Shown: positions 22,900-35,178 of the stretch, piece after piece
Numbering within the stretch: position 1 is the first letter of the stretch
How the letters are laid out: each line of letters begins with the position of its first letter
Origin: Tipula vernalis
Lineage: Eukaryota > Arthropoda > Insecta > Diptera > Tipulidae
DNA length: 64,000 nucleotides
Reading direction: 5' to 3'
Assembly: GCA_958295665.1 (NCBI GenBank)
Contig: OY282560.1
Coordinates: forward strand, 97,627,930-97,691,929
The notes under the pieces: model-generated
The model's database searches: none
What the model was told of the DNA's origin: nothing
Seen by the model: the letters and a program-made list of their open reading frames with translations, nothing else
Program-made: the position numbers and the translations under genes

Positions 22900-24114
22900 T
22901 CAAAATTAAAAAGTAAAAAACATTACTTTTGATTTTATGCTTAGAACCATAAAATGCAAATCCAACCATTTTCTTAAAATTAAAAGGTCGTAATTGATTT
23001 GATGGGCAATTAACTGGTTTGCTGCTCCTCTATAAGTAAGTGCAATGTCATCGGCAAAACCAATCATACATATATCCTTTCAAGTCTAAAAAAAATAAGG
23101 AATTAATGTACACTAAAAATAATATGGGACCAAGAACTGAACCATGAGGAATGCCGCAGTGGATCATTCTAAAACTGCTATATTTTCCGCAAATTTTTAC
23201 AGTTTGCTTTCTGTTCATAAGATAAGACCAGAACCAATCATTAGCTCTGCCTCGAATACCAGTACAATTTAACTTATACAATAAAAGCTCATCAACCCTA
23301 TCGAAAGCTTTTGTCAAATCAATGAAGTTAGCCTCCGAGCTAAGGTTATCATTTAGTGAATCAATTGTAGTACTCAGAAAATCATTTAAGGCAGTTTCAG
23401 TGCTACGTCCATCTCTAAATCCATATTGTTTATTTGAGAAAAATGATCTCTCGTTTAGAAAAAGTAGTAGGTAGTCTTGTTTTAATAGATTTTTCAAATA
23501 TTTTTGAAAAAACTGAGAGTAATGATATGGGCCTATAATTGGTTAACTCTGATTTATTACCACTTTTAAACAACGGTACCACTGAAGCAATTTTTAAGCA
23601 ATCTGGAAAAATGCTACGATCAAGGCTGAGCTTGAAGATATGGGCCAACATATGTATAAGCAATAGATGGTGCAATTTGTTTGATTAAAGAAATATCAAT
23701 GGCAGATAATTTGGAATTATCCAAACTATTCATATAATTCAAAATTTTAGACGGGGATAATGGTGAAAAGAAAAATGTCTTAGACTCAAAATTATGTTTC
23801 AGCAAGTTACCATCTCTGTTGGGTACATATGATGTACTTGAGATTTTTGACTTGAGGTTGATGGAAACATCAACAAAATATTCATTAAAAGCGTTTGCTA
23901 TGTTAAGTGACTCAGTTAGTACAACACCATTGGTATCTATTGTAATATTTCAGAAATTGGTTGAAATGATTTCTGCTTACCAACAATTTCATCCAATAAA
24001 CGCCATTGACTTTTTAAATCTTTTTTAGAATGCTGAAATTTATTTTGATAGTATTGTTCTTTTGTGGTTGCCATATCTAACTTAATTTTCCTCTGAAGGA
24101 ATTTTACTCTATTC
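22900..24114 (-). pseudogene. CR1/L2-group LINE, reverse transcriptase half of ORF2
   Basis: Minus-strand frames: LKSQWRLLDEIVGK (linker), SLDNSKLSAIDISLIKQIAP, ASVVPLFKSGNK, LTNYRPISLLSVFSKIFEK, QYGFRDGRSTETAL, FIDLTKAFDRVDELLL, IPHGSVLGPILFLVYIN. The active site reads FADDIAL at ~23.05 kb, just after a frameshift. The sequence is cut at 24,115 by gypsy element B; the endonuclease half is at 28,601-29,560. The 3' part after the palm decays into AT-rich DNA. Confidence 0.88.
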
Positions 24115-24294
24115 TGTCGGTTTGATTTTAAAAGATTATTAAAAAAAAAATAAAACAAAAACTCTCTCTTTCATTATTTCTTCTACCGTCGCGCTTCGTC
24201 TACTATGCGTTAGGTTTTCAAAACACCAACATAACTTTTTATTCAATATAGTGACATCTATTATACATTAAAACAATTAAATGCAAACTCTACA
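24115..24294 (-). repeat. 3' LTR of gypsy element B
   Basis: Starts TGTCGGTTTG and ends …AACTCTACA. Except for a 2-base difference in an A run and an ~8-base difference near its start, it is identical to 28,415-28,600. On the minus strand the pol stop codon falls within the first bases of this LTR. Confidence 0.92.
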
Positions 24295-25740
24295 ATTCGG
24301 CTATACCTGACTCTTCAATCGACTCTGATTGCTTATCCCAATTACAAGGCTTCATATTAAAAGCCGCAAAGACACCATGAAAGGGTTTGTTCGACAAGCG
24401 TTGTCCAGGAACATCTTCAACTATATATCGTTCGCCTAACAATTTACGAGTAACAATGTATGGTCCCTTGAATCTGGGTAAAAGCTTATGATTAATTCCC
24501 GGCTCGTTTACAACGTTTCGTATAAAGACATAATCACCGACTTCATACTTATGTGCGTCTATATGTTTCTTGTCGAAATAAAGTTTATTTTTCTCTTGGT
24601 TCGTTCGCGTACATTTTGCAATACTGTCTCTTATTTCGTTTAGATTTCTACTCGTATTCTCATTCTGAGAATTAATAAATTGCTTCAGAACATCATTTGA
24701 CTTAATTTGATTAACGCCAAAAAGTGCAATCGAAGGTGTAGTTCCTATAGTTCGGTTCTGCGTATTGTTTATTACAAATTCCGTATCGTTAAGGACAGTG
24801 TCCCAACTTTTATTAGGGTCAGAATCAACAATTTTCGAAAGTATCGGTTTAAATGTACGATTAATTCGTTCGACCTGACCGTTTGATTGAGGAGAACTCG
24901 TAGCGGTCAACACATGTTGAGCATTCACCTCATTTATAAACGTCTTGAAATTATGTGAGGTGAAACATGTACCCCGATCTGATACTATCCGTAAAGGAAC
25001 GCTGAACTGATTAAAGTAAGATTTTAAATGCTTGACAACTTCGGTTGTATTGTCGTCTTTGTCGGGTACAGTTTCGTAAATTTACTAAAACCGTCAACTA
25101 CCGCAAAAATATACCTGTAACCTCGCCTGGTCATTTCTAATGGACCTTCATGATCCACATGGATCGTGTGAAATGGCCTGTCATATTTATCGTATATATG
25201 GAGAAAACCCTCTCTATGCGCTTTCGGTTCGTAAATGAGACATTTCATACATTTTTTAATAAATTCGTTAATTCTTTCCACCATATTCGTAAACCAATAA
25301 TTACGTCTAATCATTTCGACGGTTTTATTAACACCTACGTGTCCGATATTATGGTGTTGTCTTATTATTTCATCGACAAAAACCTGAGGCACCAAGAACA
25401 ATAGCCTGTTCTTGTATTTTCTATACACCAGATTTTCTCTCAGCTCATAGAATTTATTCTCTCCGTTTTCGTTTAGGTCATCGTAAATTATTGAGATGGC
25501 GTTGTCCGTCAACTGAAAATGCGCCAGATTTCTTGAAAGGTTGCATTCCAACATTAATATATTTGGTGCACGACTAAGCGCATCAACATGTCGCACCACG
25601 ATGCACGATCTCGTAATCATAGTTTTCCAATAACTGAGCCCATCGCATGATTCGATTATTCGTATCTTTCTTTTCCAACGTCAATTTTAATGAATTACAA
25701 TCAGTTACTAAATTTGATATGAATTCCATGTACGTATACA
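24295..25740 (-). pseudogene. Gypsy element B RNase H tail and integrase
   Basis: An RNase H end (SLKLTLEKKDTN, MRWAQLLENYDYEIV, MRHVDALSRAP) is followed by integrase: HHNIGHVGVNKT and CMKCL (H2C2 zinc), D1 in HTIHVDHEGP, D2 in RIVSDRGTCF (~24.98 kb), E in SNGQVERINR, and a C-terminal YEVGDYVFIRNVV…LPRFKGPYIV module. All three DDE residues are visible. Frameshifts near 25.02 and 25.65 kb break it, and much of RNase H between 25.74 and 25.76 kb is deleted relative to relatives. Confidence 0.88.
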
Positions 25741-26940
25741 TGAAAACGTTGCAGTGCAAGCTAATATCGAATAATTTTGTATAAATCGTCTAAAGAAGCT
25801 CGTTAAACCGATAAAACGGTGCAGTTCGTGAACATTCTTAGGTAATGGGTAATTTTGAATTGCATCAAGATGTCGCGACGTCGGGCGAATTTCATCTTGA
25901 CCAATTTCGTATCCTAAGTAATCGATTTTGTCTCGAAGAAAACTACATTTAGCAGGTTGAATCTTTAAACAATTCGCATACAATATGTCAAACACCTTTG
26001 TGAGTATTTTAAAATGCTTTTCTATTGTGTCCGTAGCCACCAGGATATCGTCAATGTAAATTATTACGTCTCCTGATTCGATTAATTGTCTAAAAATTAT
26101 TACTACAAACCGCTGAAACACTGAAAGCGCATTACTTAATCCGAAGGGCATTTTTAGATATTCATACTGCCCGTCCGGCGTAACAAACGCAGTATATTTC
26201 ACAGAGTCTTCGTTTATCGGTATGTGGTGAAATCCACTTCGAAGGTCTATTAGTTAAAACACTTTCTTTCCTCGCAGTTTTTCTATGCAGTCGTCTATTA
26301 ATGGTAAAGGAAATCTTTCCTTTATTGTTAGTTTATTAAGTTCGCGGTAATCGATGCACATACGCTGAGAACCGTTCCTTTTCTTTACCAGTACGATTCT
26401 ACTAGCAAAATCGCTTGTACTTGGTCGTATTATGCCACGATCAAGTAAATCGTCAATCATTTCGCGCACTAATTGACGTTCATGCATTGAAAGTCGTTTC
26501 GGAACTGAGTGGATGGTCTTATCACTATTAAGAACAATTTTAAGTTCGTATTTGGTTTCCGGTGTTGTTTTAATCGGTCGATTCTCAAAATCATTTAACA
26601 ATTTATTGAATCTATCCTGAACTAAATATTCTTTCGTTTTATCGTCATTTAATGGACCTATTCTATAGTCATGATTCGATTCTAATTCTAAGTCATCGTC
26701 TGAAAAATACTCAATATTTAAGATCTCGTCAAACAAATTGCATCGCAATGTCTGTTCCACTTTTTCACTCGGACAAACGCTTATCGAACCACCACCCAAA
26801 TTAGTTAATATGTTACAACTTACCATTGGACTTCTAATAAATTCGCGACCGATCAAGCAATCATAACCCATTGTTTCGTCCGGTACAATATAAAACTTAA
26901 TGTTAAAATTATTAAAATTAATTTTACAATTCAACTCCAA
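25741..26940 (-). pseudogene. Gypsy element B reverse transcriptase
   Basis: In the same frame as gag: IGREF (protease end), TKYELKIVLNSDKTIHS, SRIVLVKKRNGSQRM, CIDYRELNKLTIKERFPLP, then a nonsense codon at ~26,252 (minus TAA) followed by LIDLRSGFHHI, the palm FGLSNALSVFQRFV, the intact catalytic box IYIDDILVATD, and the thumb CLKIQPAKCSFL, RFIGLTSFFRRF. So the catalytic residues are kept but one stop interrupts the polyprotein between fingers and palm. Confidence 0.92.
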
Positions 26941-28311
26941 TATTCATGCATTGCAAATTTGTATTTTTGAATTATTCACTCCAGTGAATTGATTTCCGTC
27001 GTTCCTTTCAATTATTATTCCCTCAGGAACAATTCCTCGCTTCATGATATTAATTGGGCTTCCCGTATCGATGATCGCTTTGACTTCGTATGATGTATTA
27101 TTTGGAAATTGGATTACCATATCCACCGAAAATTCGTCATGTTTAATAAGATAAATTTTTTGAATGTCTTGTTGACAATTTGTAGGGCCACCTTTTGGAT
27201 GTACTTTATTGCAACTGCTACATCTTTCTCGTCGTTGAGGCTTTGTGCATTGTGTCGAAAAGTGCCCGATTTCCCCACAATTAAAACAGCGTTTTGAATC
27301 GTATTGATTAAATCGTTTTGGATTATTATTCACTTTTGCTGTAGACGTATTCACCGTTGGCATCGAGTTAATATTTTCTTTCGTTGATGAATCCTTAGTA
27401 TAATGGCTAGTTTGCAGTTGATTTCTCGTTCGCACTGGCTGCATACTATTATACCATTCGATACGATCTTTTAATTCATCGAACGTTGCGATTTTATGTG
27501 TACGTAGTGAATTCGACAAATTCACTTCGTTTATTCCCAGAATTATATATTTAATCACGGCTTCCTTTGATATATTAACTTTGTCACTAATCGTAATCAT
27601 CTCGTAATAATATTCCAATAAATCTTGGTCTTTACGTCTTATAGAGTTTCTTAATTGGTCATGTATTTCCACTTCACTAATGTTTGTTTTGAAATTCTCC
27701 AAAAACTTATTTTTAAAATTCTCGAAATCATAATACTTGTCTTGGAATGTCATAAACCACATTCTTGCAGTGTATGATAATTTTGATGGAATCGCTAACA
27801 TTAATAATCTATCGTCGATTTTATAGATTTCTTTTAACGATTCGATTCGATTAATCCATTGTACCGATGACAAGGACTTTGCGTTACCTGGCTCGAATTC
27901 AGGTATAATGTCGATCACTTCTTTGGTAGATAATACCGATCTTTGAGGTTCCTTTTTCTCAATCAACAACTTTCGTTCTAACTCTAGTAATTCACGTTCT
28001 TTCGTAATTAAATTCTTTTCTCGATCAATTAATTCTCGTTCTCGTTCCAAATCCGCATAGCCGCTAGTAAAATTCAACACTTTACTTGTATTAGGTGAAA
28101 GTTCGTCCACCTCACTTTTAGATCCATAACCATTGTGTATTTTCAGTTGTGACGTTTCGTTTTCCAAATTATCGTTCTGTGCCAATCGTTTTAGTAACAC
28201 CTTCTTATTTCCGCTCGTTGAAAGGTTCTTACTTTTCAATAAGGCTCGCAATTCGTGTACGCTTAATTCATCCATCTTTTCGTCCGATGAATTCATGTTT
28301 TTTTTTTTCAC
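26941..28311 (-). pseudogene. Gypsy element B SAP-gag-protease
   Basis: Starts at ATG 28,311. Residues ~10-45 (DELSVHELRALLKSKNLSTS, then GNKKVLLKRL) have the helix-extended-helix pattern of a SAP nucleic-acid-binding domain. A coiled-coil Arg/Glu stretch follows (EREKNLITKERELLEL in part), then gag (LSSVQWINRIESLKEI, YTARMWFMTF), a CCHC knuckle CFNCGEIGHFSTQC, and protease AIIDTGSPINIM. A TGA at ~26,942 interrupts gag-pol in frame. Gag and pol share one frame, so translation needed no shift. Confidence 0.88.
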
Positions 28312-28397
28312 AAATTATTATTTTTCGATTATTTTAAATAAAACTGATATCCCACAGCTATATTCGTCAACACTTTATCGCATCCAAATCTCCTTCG

Positions 28398-28411
28398 TAT
28401 CCCACTTCTGA
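28398..28411 (-). promoter_or_regulatory. Primer-binding site of gypsy element B
   Basis: Minus strand TTCAGAAGTGGGAT, three bases inside the 5' LTR end. The same 12-14 bases mark the primer site of element A (2.76 kb) and of the element at 63.47 kb; recalled complement of tRNA-Leu, minus the last few 3' bases. Confidence 0.65.
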
Positions 28412-28414
28412 AGA

Positions 28415-28600
28415 TGTCGTAACGTCGGTTTGATTTTAAAAGATTATTAAAAAAAATAAAACAAAAACTCTCTCTTTCATTATTTCTTCTACCGTCGCGC
28501 TTCGTCTACTATGCGTTAGGTTTTCAAAACACCAACATAACTTTTTATTCAATATAGTGACATCTATTATACATTAAAACAATTAAATGCAAACTCTACA
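28415..28600 (-). repeat. 5' LTR of gypsy element B
   Basis: TGTCGTAACG…AACTCTACA, about 186 bp, nearly identical to 24,115-24,294. A clear direct target duplication is not visible (ATTC at left, TTTT at right). It abuts LINE sequence at 28,601. Confidence 0.92.
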
Positions 28601-29560
28601 TTTTTATGTTTATTAGCAATTAGAAGCAATCTATTTTTGACTTTTATACTTTGCAGAAGGCTATTAGACATCCAGCACTTAATTTTCCTATCTTTCAAAA
28701 GCATTTTGACCGAATAAGATGATTTTTCAATTTTAGCAGTGATATTATTTATAAATTTGTTTAAAATCTCATTAGGATCGTCTAGCAACATTAATAAATG
28801 TTGGTCCTGCACTAACAAGGAATCTAATTTAATATAATTAATATTTTTAACTGTACGCATCTCATTGGAATTTTTGATATTATTCGAAAACATATCAATT
28901 TTTAATGAAATTAAATTATGGTCGGATAGGTGCGTGTAAGGCACAAACCTCAGCTTTAAGATATAATTTTGATAGAGGTTTCATTCTAACAAAAATATGG
29001 TCAATACAAGTAGCTGTCAGTTTAGTTATTCGAGTAGCCTCATTTTTTAGAGAATTTAAGCCAAAGCTGGACATCATTGATAAATATTGATTAACATCAT
29101 TAAATTCCGAAATAGACTTTAAAATGTTTATGTTAAAGTCGCCCAGTATAAATAAATTTTTTGAGTTAATAACACTTAAATAGTTTGAGAACTCCATAAT
29201 AAAATCACTGATTGAGTGGAAATTTAAACGGTATACGCAAACCACACAGATTACTTCAGAATTTAAACTAAAGTTTATTTGCAAAATATCAGCCGTAACC
29301 AAATTTTTAACTATATAGACTTAAAAGGAAAACCTTTTTTCACATAAGCAACTATACCACCAGCTGAATAATCGTTGTTACAACCATCAACTGTTTCAAA
29401 ATTATTAAGTTTATAAGAATTGACCTCATCACTTGTTATCCAAAATTTCGGAGAAGAATAAAATATCAGGTAAAATATTGTATGACGCAAAATGAGCAAA
29501 AATAGAATCACTGTTTTTACGAAGACTACGCGCATTTTGATGTATGATCCAAAAGGAATT
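28601..29560 (-). pseudogene. CR1/L2-group LINE, endonuclease half of ORF2
   Basis: Begins IHQNARSLRKNSDSIFAHFA, the start of an AP-type endonuclease, continuing SYNILPD, GGIVAYVKKGFPFKSI, VVCVYRLNFHSISDFI, FILGDFNINIL (catalytic Asp/Asn), TATCIDHIFVRM and LSDHNLISLK (catalytic Asp-His). The linker runs up to LLIANKHK and is cut by the gypsy element B LTR at 28,600; RT resumes at 24,114. Frameshift near 29,300 and others. Confidence 0.85.
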
Positions 29561-29569
29561 TTTATTATC

Positions 29570-30200
29570 AGAGCTAGATGATGGAAGAAGTCATTAATGT
29601 CACTTATAACAATCACATAACCTCCATCCATTTTCCTTAGTAATATTCTTGAGTTTCGGATCCAAAGATATTTATATCCCTTTTCTTCTTTAACCGTTTT
29701 AGCACGTAGGCCTAGTTGCCTTCTGCAAATACTTAAGCTTTCATTTACATAAATCAAGCCGTTAGAATTTAAACCACAACTTGTAGCCGCTAAGCGTTTG
29801 TTCTTCCTCTTTGCTTCAAGAATTTTATGTTTCACCTGACGGCGGCAAAATTTGACACAAATAACATTAGATGGCTTTCCATTTAACGTCTTCCTTCTAT
29901 AAGCATAGTCGATTTCGAGTTCACTAATCGCTAGATCCAGTTCTTTGTTGGTAATGTTCAAAATGGTTTCATTTAAATTCTCATTTACAGATGAAGAAAC
30001 TCAAACTGTGTCAATTGAATTCTCGTATTGTTGTTGCTCTAAAAATTCTATCCTTTTTTCCATTTTTTTGCATTCAGTTTTCAGAAAACTATTTTCAGCA
30101 GCTAGACTTTCTATTTGCTCCAAAGTCTTTTCCCGAGTCTGGAATCTATCTTCCAATTTCTTGTGATTATCTACTGAGTATTGTTTCAAGATTTTTTCTC
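29570..30200 (-). pseudogene. LINE ORF1, coiled coil plus FP25-like domain
   Basis: The upper part (30,189-30,001) is a Glu/Lys-rich coiled coil (EKTLEQIESLAAENSFLKTE). After a frameshift, 29,961-29,570 reads RRKTLNGKPSNVICVKFCRR, VKHKILEAKRKNKRLAA, IYVNESLSICRRQLG and GYKYLWIRNSRILLRK, resembling the C-terminal domain shared by baculovirus FP25 proteins and many LINE ORF1 proteins. It sits just upstream of the endonuclease, as expected for ORF1. Confidence 0.75.
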
Positions 30201-30917
30201 TATCCGAATAAATTCAACATCCGCTTCGTTCAATCTTTTAGGATTCCCTTTGAATTTTTACGTTGCATTTAATACACGACATTATAATGTTGTAAATACA
30301 GTTTATTGCACTTCAATGAAATTTAATATTATTTTTCTGTTCAATTATTGCACTATATGTGTTAGTAAATGAAAATGATGATATATACTTTTATATTTTA
30401 CAATTTTGTGTAATGACAATTAAATATAAATACTTCACAAAATTTTGTCCACGACACAAATTAAATGTTCACAAAAATATTTTCACACTCATCTACCTAT
30501 GTATGTATTTTGAAATTTAATATTTGTAATTTATTTTATTTTTAGCTTTATTTGGAATTGTAGTGTACCCCCGTCAACAACTCAAACAATACCAGTTAGT
30601 CTATTATCCAGCCTCCATGCCTCGTATTTTTAAAATTATCTTATTTCGAGAGTATGATTTAGGTTATAATTCTCATGAATTTTGAAGATGTTAAAAAAGC
30701 AGCCTGCAGACTGTTAGTCTTCGAGAAAAAATCCAACTGATGCAGTGAAAAATAGTTTCTTTACCGGTAAAAGAGATGTGATACTCACATCTGACACGAA
30801 ACAAATAATTTCAATAATTTCGAAATAATCTTAAAAATGTCAAAGTTTCAAAATATTTTTTTTTTAAATTCATATAAGATAAAATTAAATAAATAGAATT
30901 CGGTATATTAGTCAATT

Positions 30918-31006
30918 TCGTTGAATGATTGTTCGTAAATACTAATATACTTCTCGTGTTAATAAAAACACATTTAAAATGGTCTAATCGCCGGTAGCAT
31001 ATTAAT
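30918..31006. repeat. Direct repeat copy 2
   Basis: Second copy of the block at 22,782-22,872, same orientation, differing by small indels (CGTGTTAATAAAAACAC versus CGTGTTAATTTGTAAAAACA). Confidence 0.75.
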
Positions 31007-34000
31007 AAAGGAAAATTTCAAAATATCTTAATATTAAAGCAAGTTGTCAAATATCGAATTATCCGTAACTATGTAAAACCGAAAGAACCCTACTCGCGCT
31101 AATGACTGCCATGTACTCGTAAAATGTAAATAAACTGAACATTTTTGAATAATTTCGAAAATCCTACTACTAAATCTACTAACTATCTGCAAGTTCCCCC
31201 AAACTCAAAGATAACCCCAGAATATTGCCATACAAAATACGATAAAATTCGAAAATCTTGAATAATCCTCAAATTGTCGAAAAACTTAAAAAATCTGGAA
31301 TAATCCTCGGAATAATCTCGATTAACCCAGAACAATTCAAATAATCTCTAATTATACCGAAAAATCTGAAAGCCTGTTAGAAAACCCACGAACATTTTGG
31401 AAGATTCCGAAAATTGGTGAAATTATCGAATTATTTCTCAAGGAGCTTAAAGTTACTAATAATACTATGCAAAATACTATTAAACAAGTTAAGGCTAAAC
31501 TCAACAAAATGTTATGCAAAATTCGAATTAGATTGGGAGTTGGAACCCTTAAGTAGTAATGGATAATTTCGTAAATATCCAACAATCATATTCTTCGAAT
31601 AGGTTCACAGATTCTCGAGCAACATCGAACAATCAAATACATTTGATTGCCTCATACATACACGACTTGTCTGTTTTGAAACACCGAATCACCAAGTATG
31701 TCTCGAACATCACGCATCTCATCTCCATGCTAAATTCCAATAATCTCGAGAAATTTTAAAAAGTGATCAAAAAATGAAATTCAAGACAATGGGATATGAA
31801 ATCGGGAAGCGATGAAAATTTTCAAAAAAAAAAAAAAAAAAAGAACCGGTTTACCGGTAAATTCAATTTTTATTTACCGTTTATCGAACGAACTCTAATT
31901 CCTTTTCTAAATACAAAGGCGCTTCTAATGAGAGAAATGGTTTTCAGTCGTAATTAGGTATTTTTCAAGGAAGAAAGTTAATTTCAACAATTTCTTCTTG
32001 ATTTTTATGAACATCACAATATGTCTTCGTAAACTGCTTTAAATCAGAGCAGATCCTTTCTCAAATCAATTTCAACCTTTTTTAAGCAAAAATTGATTTG
32101 TGATTGATTTGACGAGTTTTGTGATTTTTTTTCTAAATCTAAATATCTCGCATTACATGAAATTACTCAAACATTTGCGTTCAGCAGCGGAGAAGAAATT
32201 GTTGGACCTGTCTTATGAAAACACCTAACAGCATGAGAATCCTAACGAAAGGAACAAATTCCTAATTTGCTAATTTGAAAATGTGGCCTAATTTAAGCTT
32301 AATCTGAACTACTATCTCGCGACTGCGGGTGAGGAAATTTAGGAAAACTCTTTATGTGATTTAAAGACTTCCCCTGTAAATGTAAATCGTTGGTTTGGTG
32401 ACGTATATAGAAATTTTATCAAGATATTATTTGTAGGAAAAGTATTGTTCGAGGAATCGGATAGACCAAATTTTTATTTTTTTTTTGATATTGAATAAAT
32501 AATTTTTAATGATTTCCGCAATTTACGCAGGTCTTTACAAATTAAACAGGTGCCATCATCGTTCTGACGTATTTTGACAGACAAGTTTAAATTTTACATT
32601 AAACTTTACGCATACACAAATTTTTACACATTGTGCGAAAAAATCATAAAATATTATTTATTATGATATGGCTGAATAAATTATATAAAAATTAAAGAAA
32701 ATTATTTATTTTGGTAAGCGGGAACACACACTTGAACTCGCATGAGGTACCCGGCGCTTTACTTTAATATGAAGATACTTCTGTGCACCAAACTTATCAA
32801 CTAAAATTGAAGGTGCGTGTTTTTTCTGCCCCATGTATGTATGTACATACTTGACCGATTCTAACTGTTTGATTTGTGCTTACGAGTACGGATGTATGAG
32901 AACATAATTTTCAGGGTTGTCTCTCAATCGGTTCAACTATATATACAAAAAACATTCATAAATTCTGAATATTTTCTTTTCGAAAAAAAAAATCCTCTAC
33001 CCACGCAGGTAATCTATATAAAATTAATAAAAATGCGTATATCAAAACGTAGGTATATACATTTTCCGAAAAGCAAAATAAGATTTTCTTTTTTAAATGA
33101 AAATATGTTTTATTTTTATTTATTTATTTACTTTTTTTTGTTTTTTTTGTTTTTTTGTTTAAAAGAAAAACTTTAATAATTAAAACGAAATGAGAATAAT
33201 AATTATGTAATTATGTATGTTTGAATGTATATGCTGCTTGTTATTTATGACTGAGAGAAATATGTTTTCATTCTACATGTATTTAACAGAGCTAAGACAT
33301 TTTAGTTATTTTTGATTTTACAAATGGCGTGATCATGTGAATGAGAAATATTTAGATTAATCTAGCGCATCACTTCTTGTCATAATTTAGTGATTGGTAA
33401 TAGTTTGTATGGTACGCATTAAACTTAATAATAATTGAATGTAACTACTGATGTAGGCTCCAGTCTGAAACAAACCATATGCCAATATCCTCGGCAGTGC
33501 AGAATCGGGCAATTTCCTTTATGTTATTGACGGCGCCAAGGAGTTCAAATTTGTTTTTGTCTTGTTTGTGATACGTCCATTGGTTGTGTTAAAAATTTTC
33601 TGGGAAATTACCTACCAAAAAGAGTGGCCGCTAGATTTGCATTTTTTTTCAAAGTAGACCTCATAAACTGATCAGCTGATTTACAGCAAGAATGAAACTG
33701 TATACTTTAATACTATTTATACCCATATAACCACTGTAACGAAATATTTATTTGGATAAAGAAACTTGCTGTACACTTGGTACAGGAGTTCAATAGATTT
33801 AGAGTAAAGATTATAAAACTTTAACTTTTCTACAGGTTGTGTTTAATCTCTCTAAAGTTTTTATACGTGTAATCAAGGTTTGAGTCCTATGCATGTATCA
33901 AATATGATAAAGGTTCACTACAGATTAAATAAAGAATTTTAATACAGGAAGAATTTATACGGTCTGTTGCCCTATTCTGGTAATTCCCGGGGAACTGGGA

Positions 34001-34191
34001 ATATTTTTTTTTACAGCAGTTATTCCCAGATACAGATTTGTAACTTTTTATTTCCCATTTTCTCAATTGGGGAATAAATATACAGGGGAAATAAATTTAG
34101 TTATATCAAAATTATTATAATAACTGTTATTTATTACAATACTATCTTTAAAATTCTTAGATAATTTAACCCTTACAAATAATATAAATAT
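31007..34191. other. AT-rich stretch without a recognised gene
   Basis: No motif-bearing ORF. 31,240-31,340 has a loose AATAATC(C/T)-type degenerate repetition and 31,827-31,843 a poly-A run. 33,960-34,090 has repeated ATTCCC/GGGAAT blocks that could pair. Might hold decayed LTR or intergenic host DNA; I see nothing firm. Confidence 0.45.
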
Positions 34192-34634
34192 TGTTACGTT
34201 TTTGCCTTGTCAATTAAGGTTCGTATCACTGGATTGTAAATAATACAAAATCAAGTTAATTTATCACGAACGAATTTATTTATTTCACAAAATTTATTAC
34301 AACACAGTTTATCAAAAAAAATTCACAAAATCACTTTATATAAATTATTCTTAAATTTTACTGATCACTTTTACTTTATTTATCGCACTACAACACTTTT
34401 TAATTCCTTTTATTCTTTATACTATCGCTTACCAAATATTACTAATCCAATTCGACTTCGTTCGCCTTTTTATATACTCAAACCAAACTTCTAGAAAGCT
34501 CATGATTTTTCCAGTTAGAATAGCGCAGAAACATTACGTAACAATTTTTATCATGGAAAATTCCAGTTTAGTACAGTTAAACATTGAGCAATTCATTTAA
34601 CTTCTTCTATTACACACTAGGTGTCACCGTCACA
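34192..34634 (-). repeat. Gypsy C LTR 1 (minus orientation)
   Basis: TGTTACGTTTTTGCC…GTGTCACCGTCACA. Reverse complement of LTR 2 (34,746-35,176) with few differences. A second partial copy of the LTR start follows at 34,635-34,737 (ends CCGTTACA), so the first ~100 bp of this LTR is tandemly duplicated. It includes a TATATAAAAAGG-type TATA box on the minus strand. Confidence 0.9.
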
Positions 34635-34737
34635 ATAGTGTAGAACAATTTTATCATGGAAAATTCCATTTTAGTACAGTTTAACATTGAGCTATTAATT
34701 TAACTTATTCTAATATACACTAGGTGTCACCGTTACA
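34635..34737 (-). repeat. Partial duplicate of the gypsy C LTR start
   Basis: About 100 bp repeating the ATCATGGAAAATTCCA…CTAGGTGTCACCG part of LTR 1 in the same orientation. It lies between LTR 1 and the 8-bp spacer TTAATTAT before LTR 2. Confidence 0.85.
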
Positions 34738-34745
34738 TTAATTAT

Positions 34746-35176
34746 TGTGACGGTGACACCTAGTGTGTAATAGAAGAAGTTAAAGTTAATAGCTCAATGT
34801 TAAACTGTACTAAAATGGAATTTACCATGATCAAATTGTTCTACACTATTCTAACTAGAAAAATTATGAGCTTTCCAGAAGTTTGGTTGTATATATAAAA
34901 AGGCGAACGAAGTCGAATTAGATCAGTAATATTTGGTAAGCGATAGAGTAAAGATTAAAAAGAAATTAAAAAGTGTTTTTGTGGAAATAAAAATTATAAG
35001 TGAACAGTAAAATTTAAGAATAATTTATATAAAGTGATTTTGTGAATTTTTATTGATAAACTGTGTTGTAATAAATTTTGTGAAATAAATAAATTCGTTC
35101 GTGATAAATTAAATTGATTTTGTATTATTCACAATCCAGTGAAACGAACCTTGATTGACAAGGCAAAAACGTAACA
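34746..35176 (+). repeat. Gypsy C LTR 2 (plus orientation)
   Basis: TGTGACGGTGACACC…AAAAACGTAACA. It is the 5' LTR of the plus-strand copy: a primer site follows at once. TATATATAAAAAGGCGAAC is a good TATA region, so transcription should start downstream of it. Head-to-head with LTR 1. Confidence 0.92.
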
Positions 35177-35178
35177 AT

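Noticed and set aside
28133..28411. Plus-strand ORF of 92 codons at the element B gag start
   Set aside because: Antisense to the SAP-gag coding region; Phe/Ser-rich with no motif.
24111..28604. Target-site duplication for gypsy element B
   Set aside because: Bases flanking the LTRs (ATTC and TTTT) do not match, so no duplication can be claimed although nesting in the LINE is clear.
32874..33176. 100-codon ORF with hydrophobic C-terminus resembling a membrane segment
   Set aside because: The hydrophobic end is translated from T-rich homopolymer DNA (TTTATTTATTTACTTTTTTT…), not evidence of a protein.
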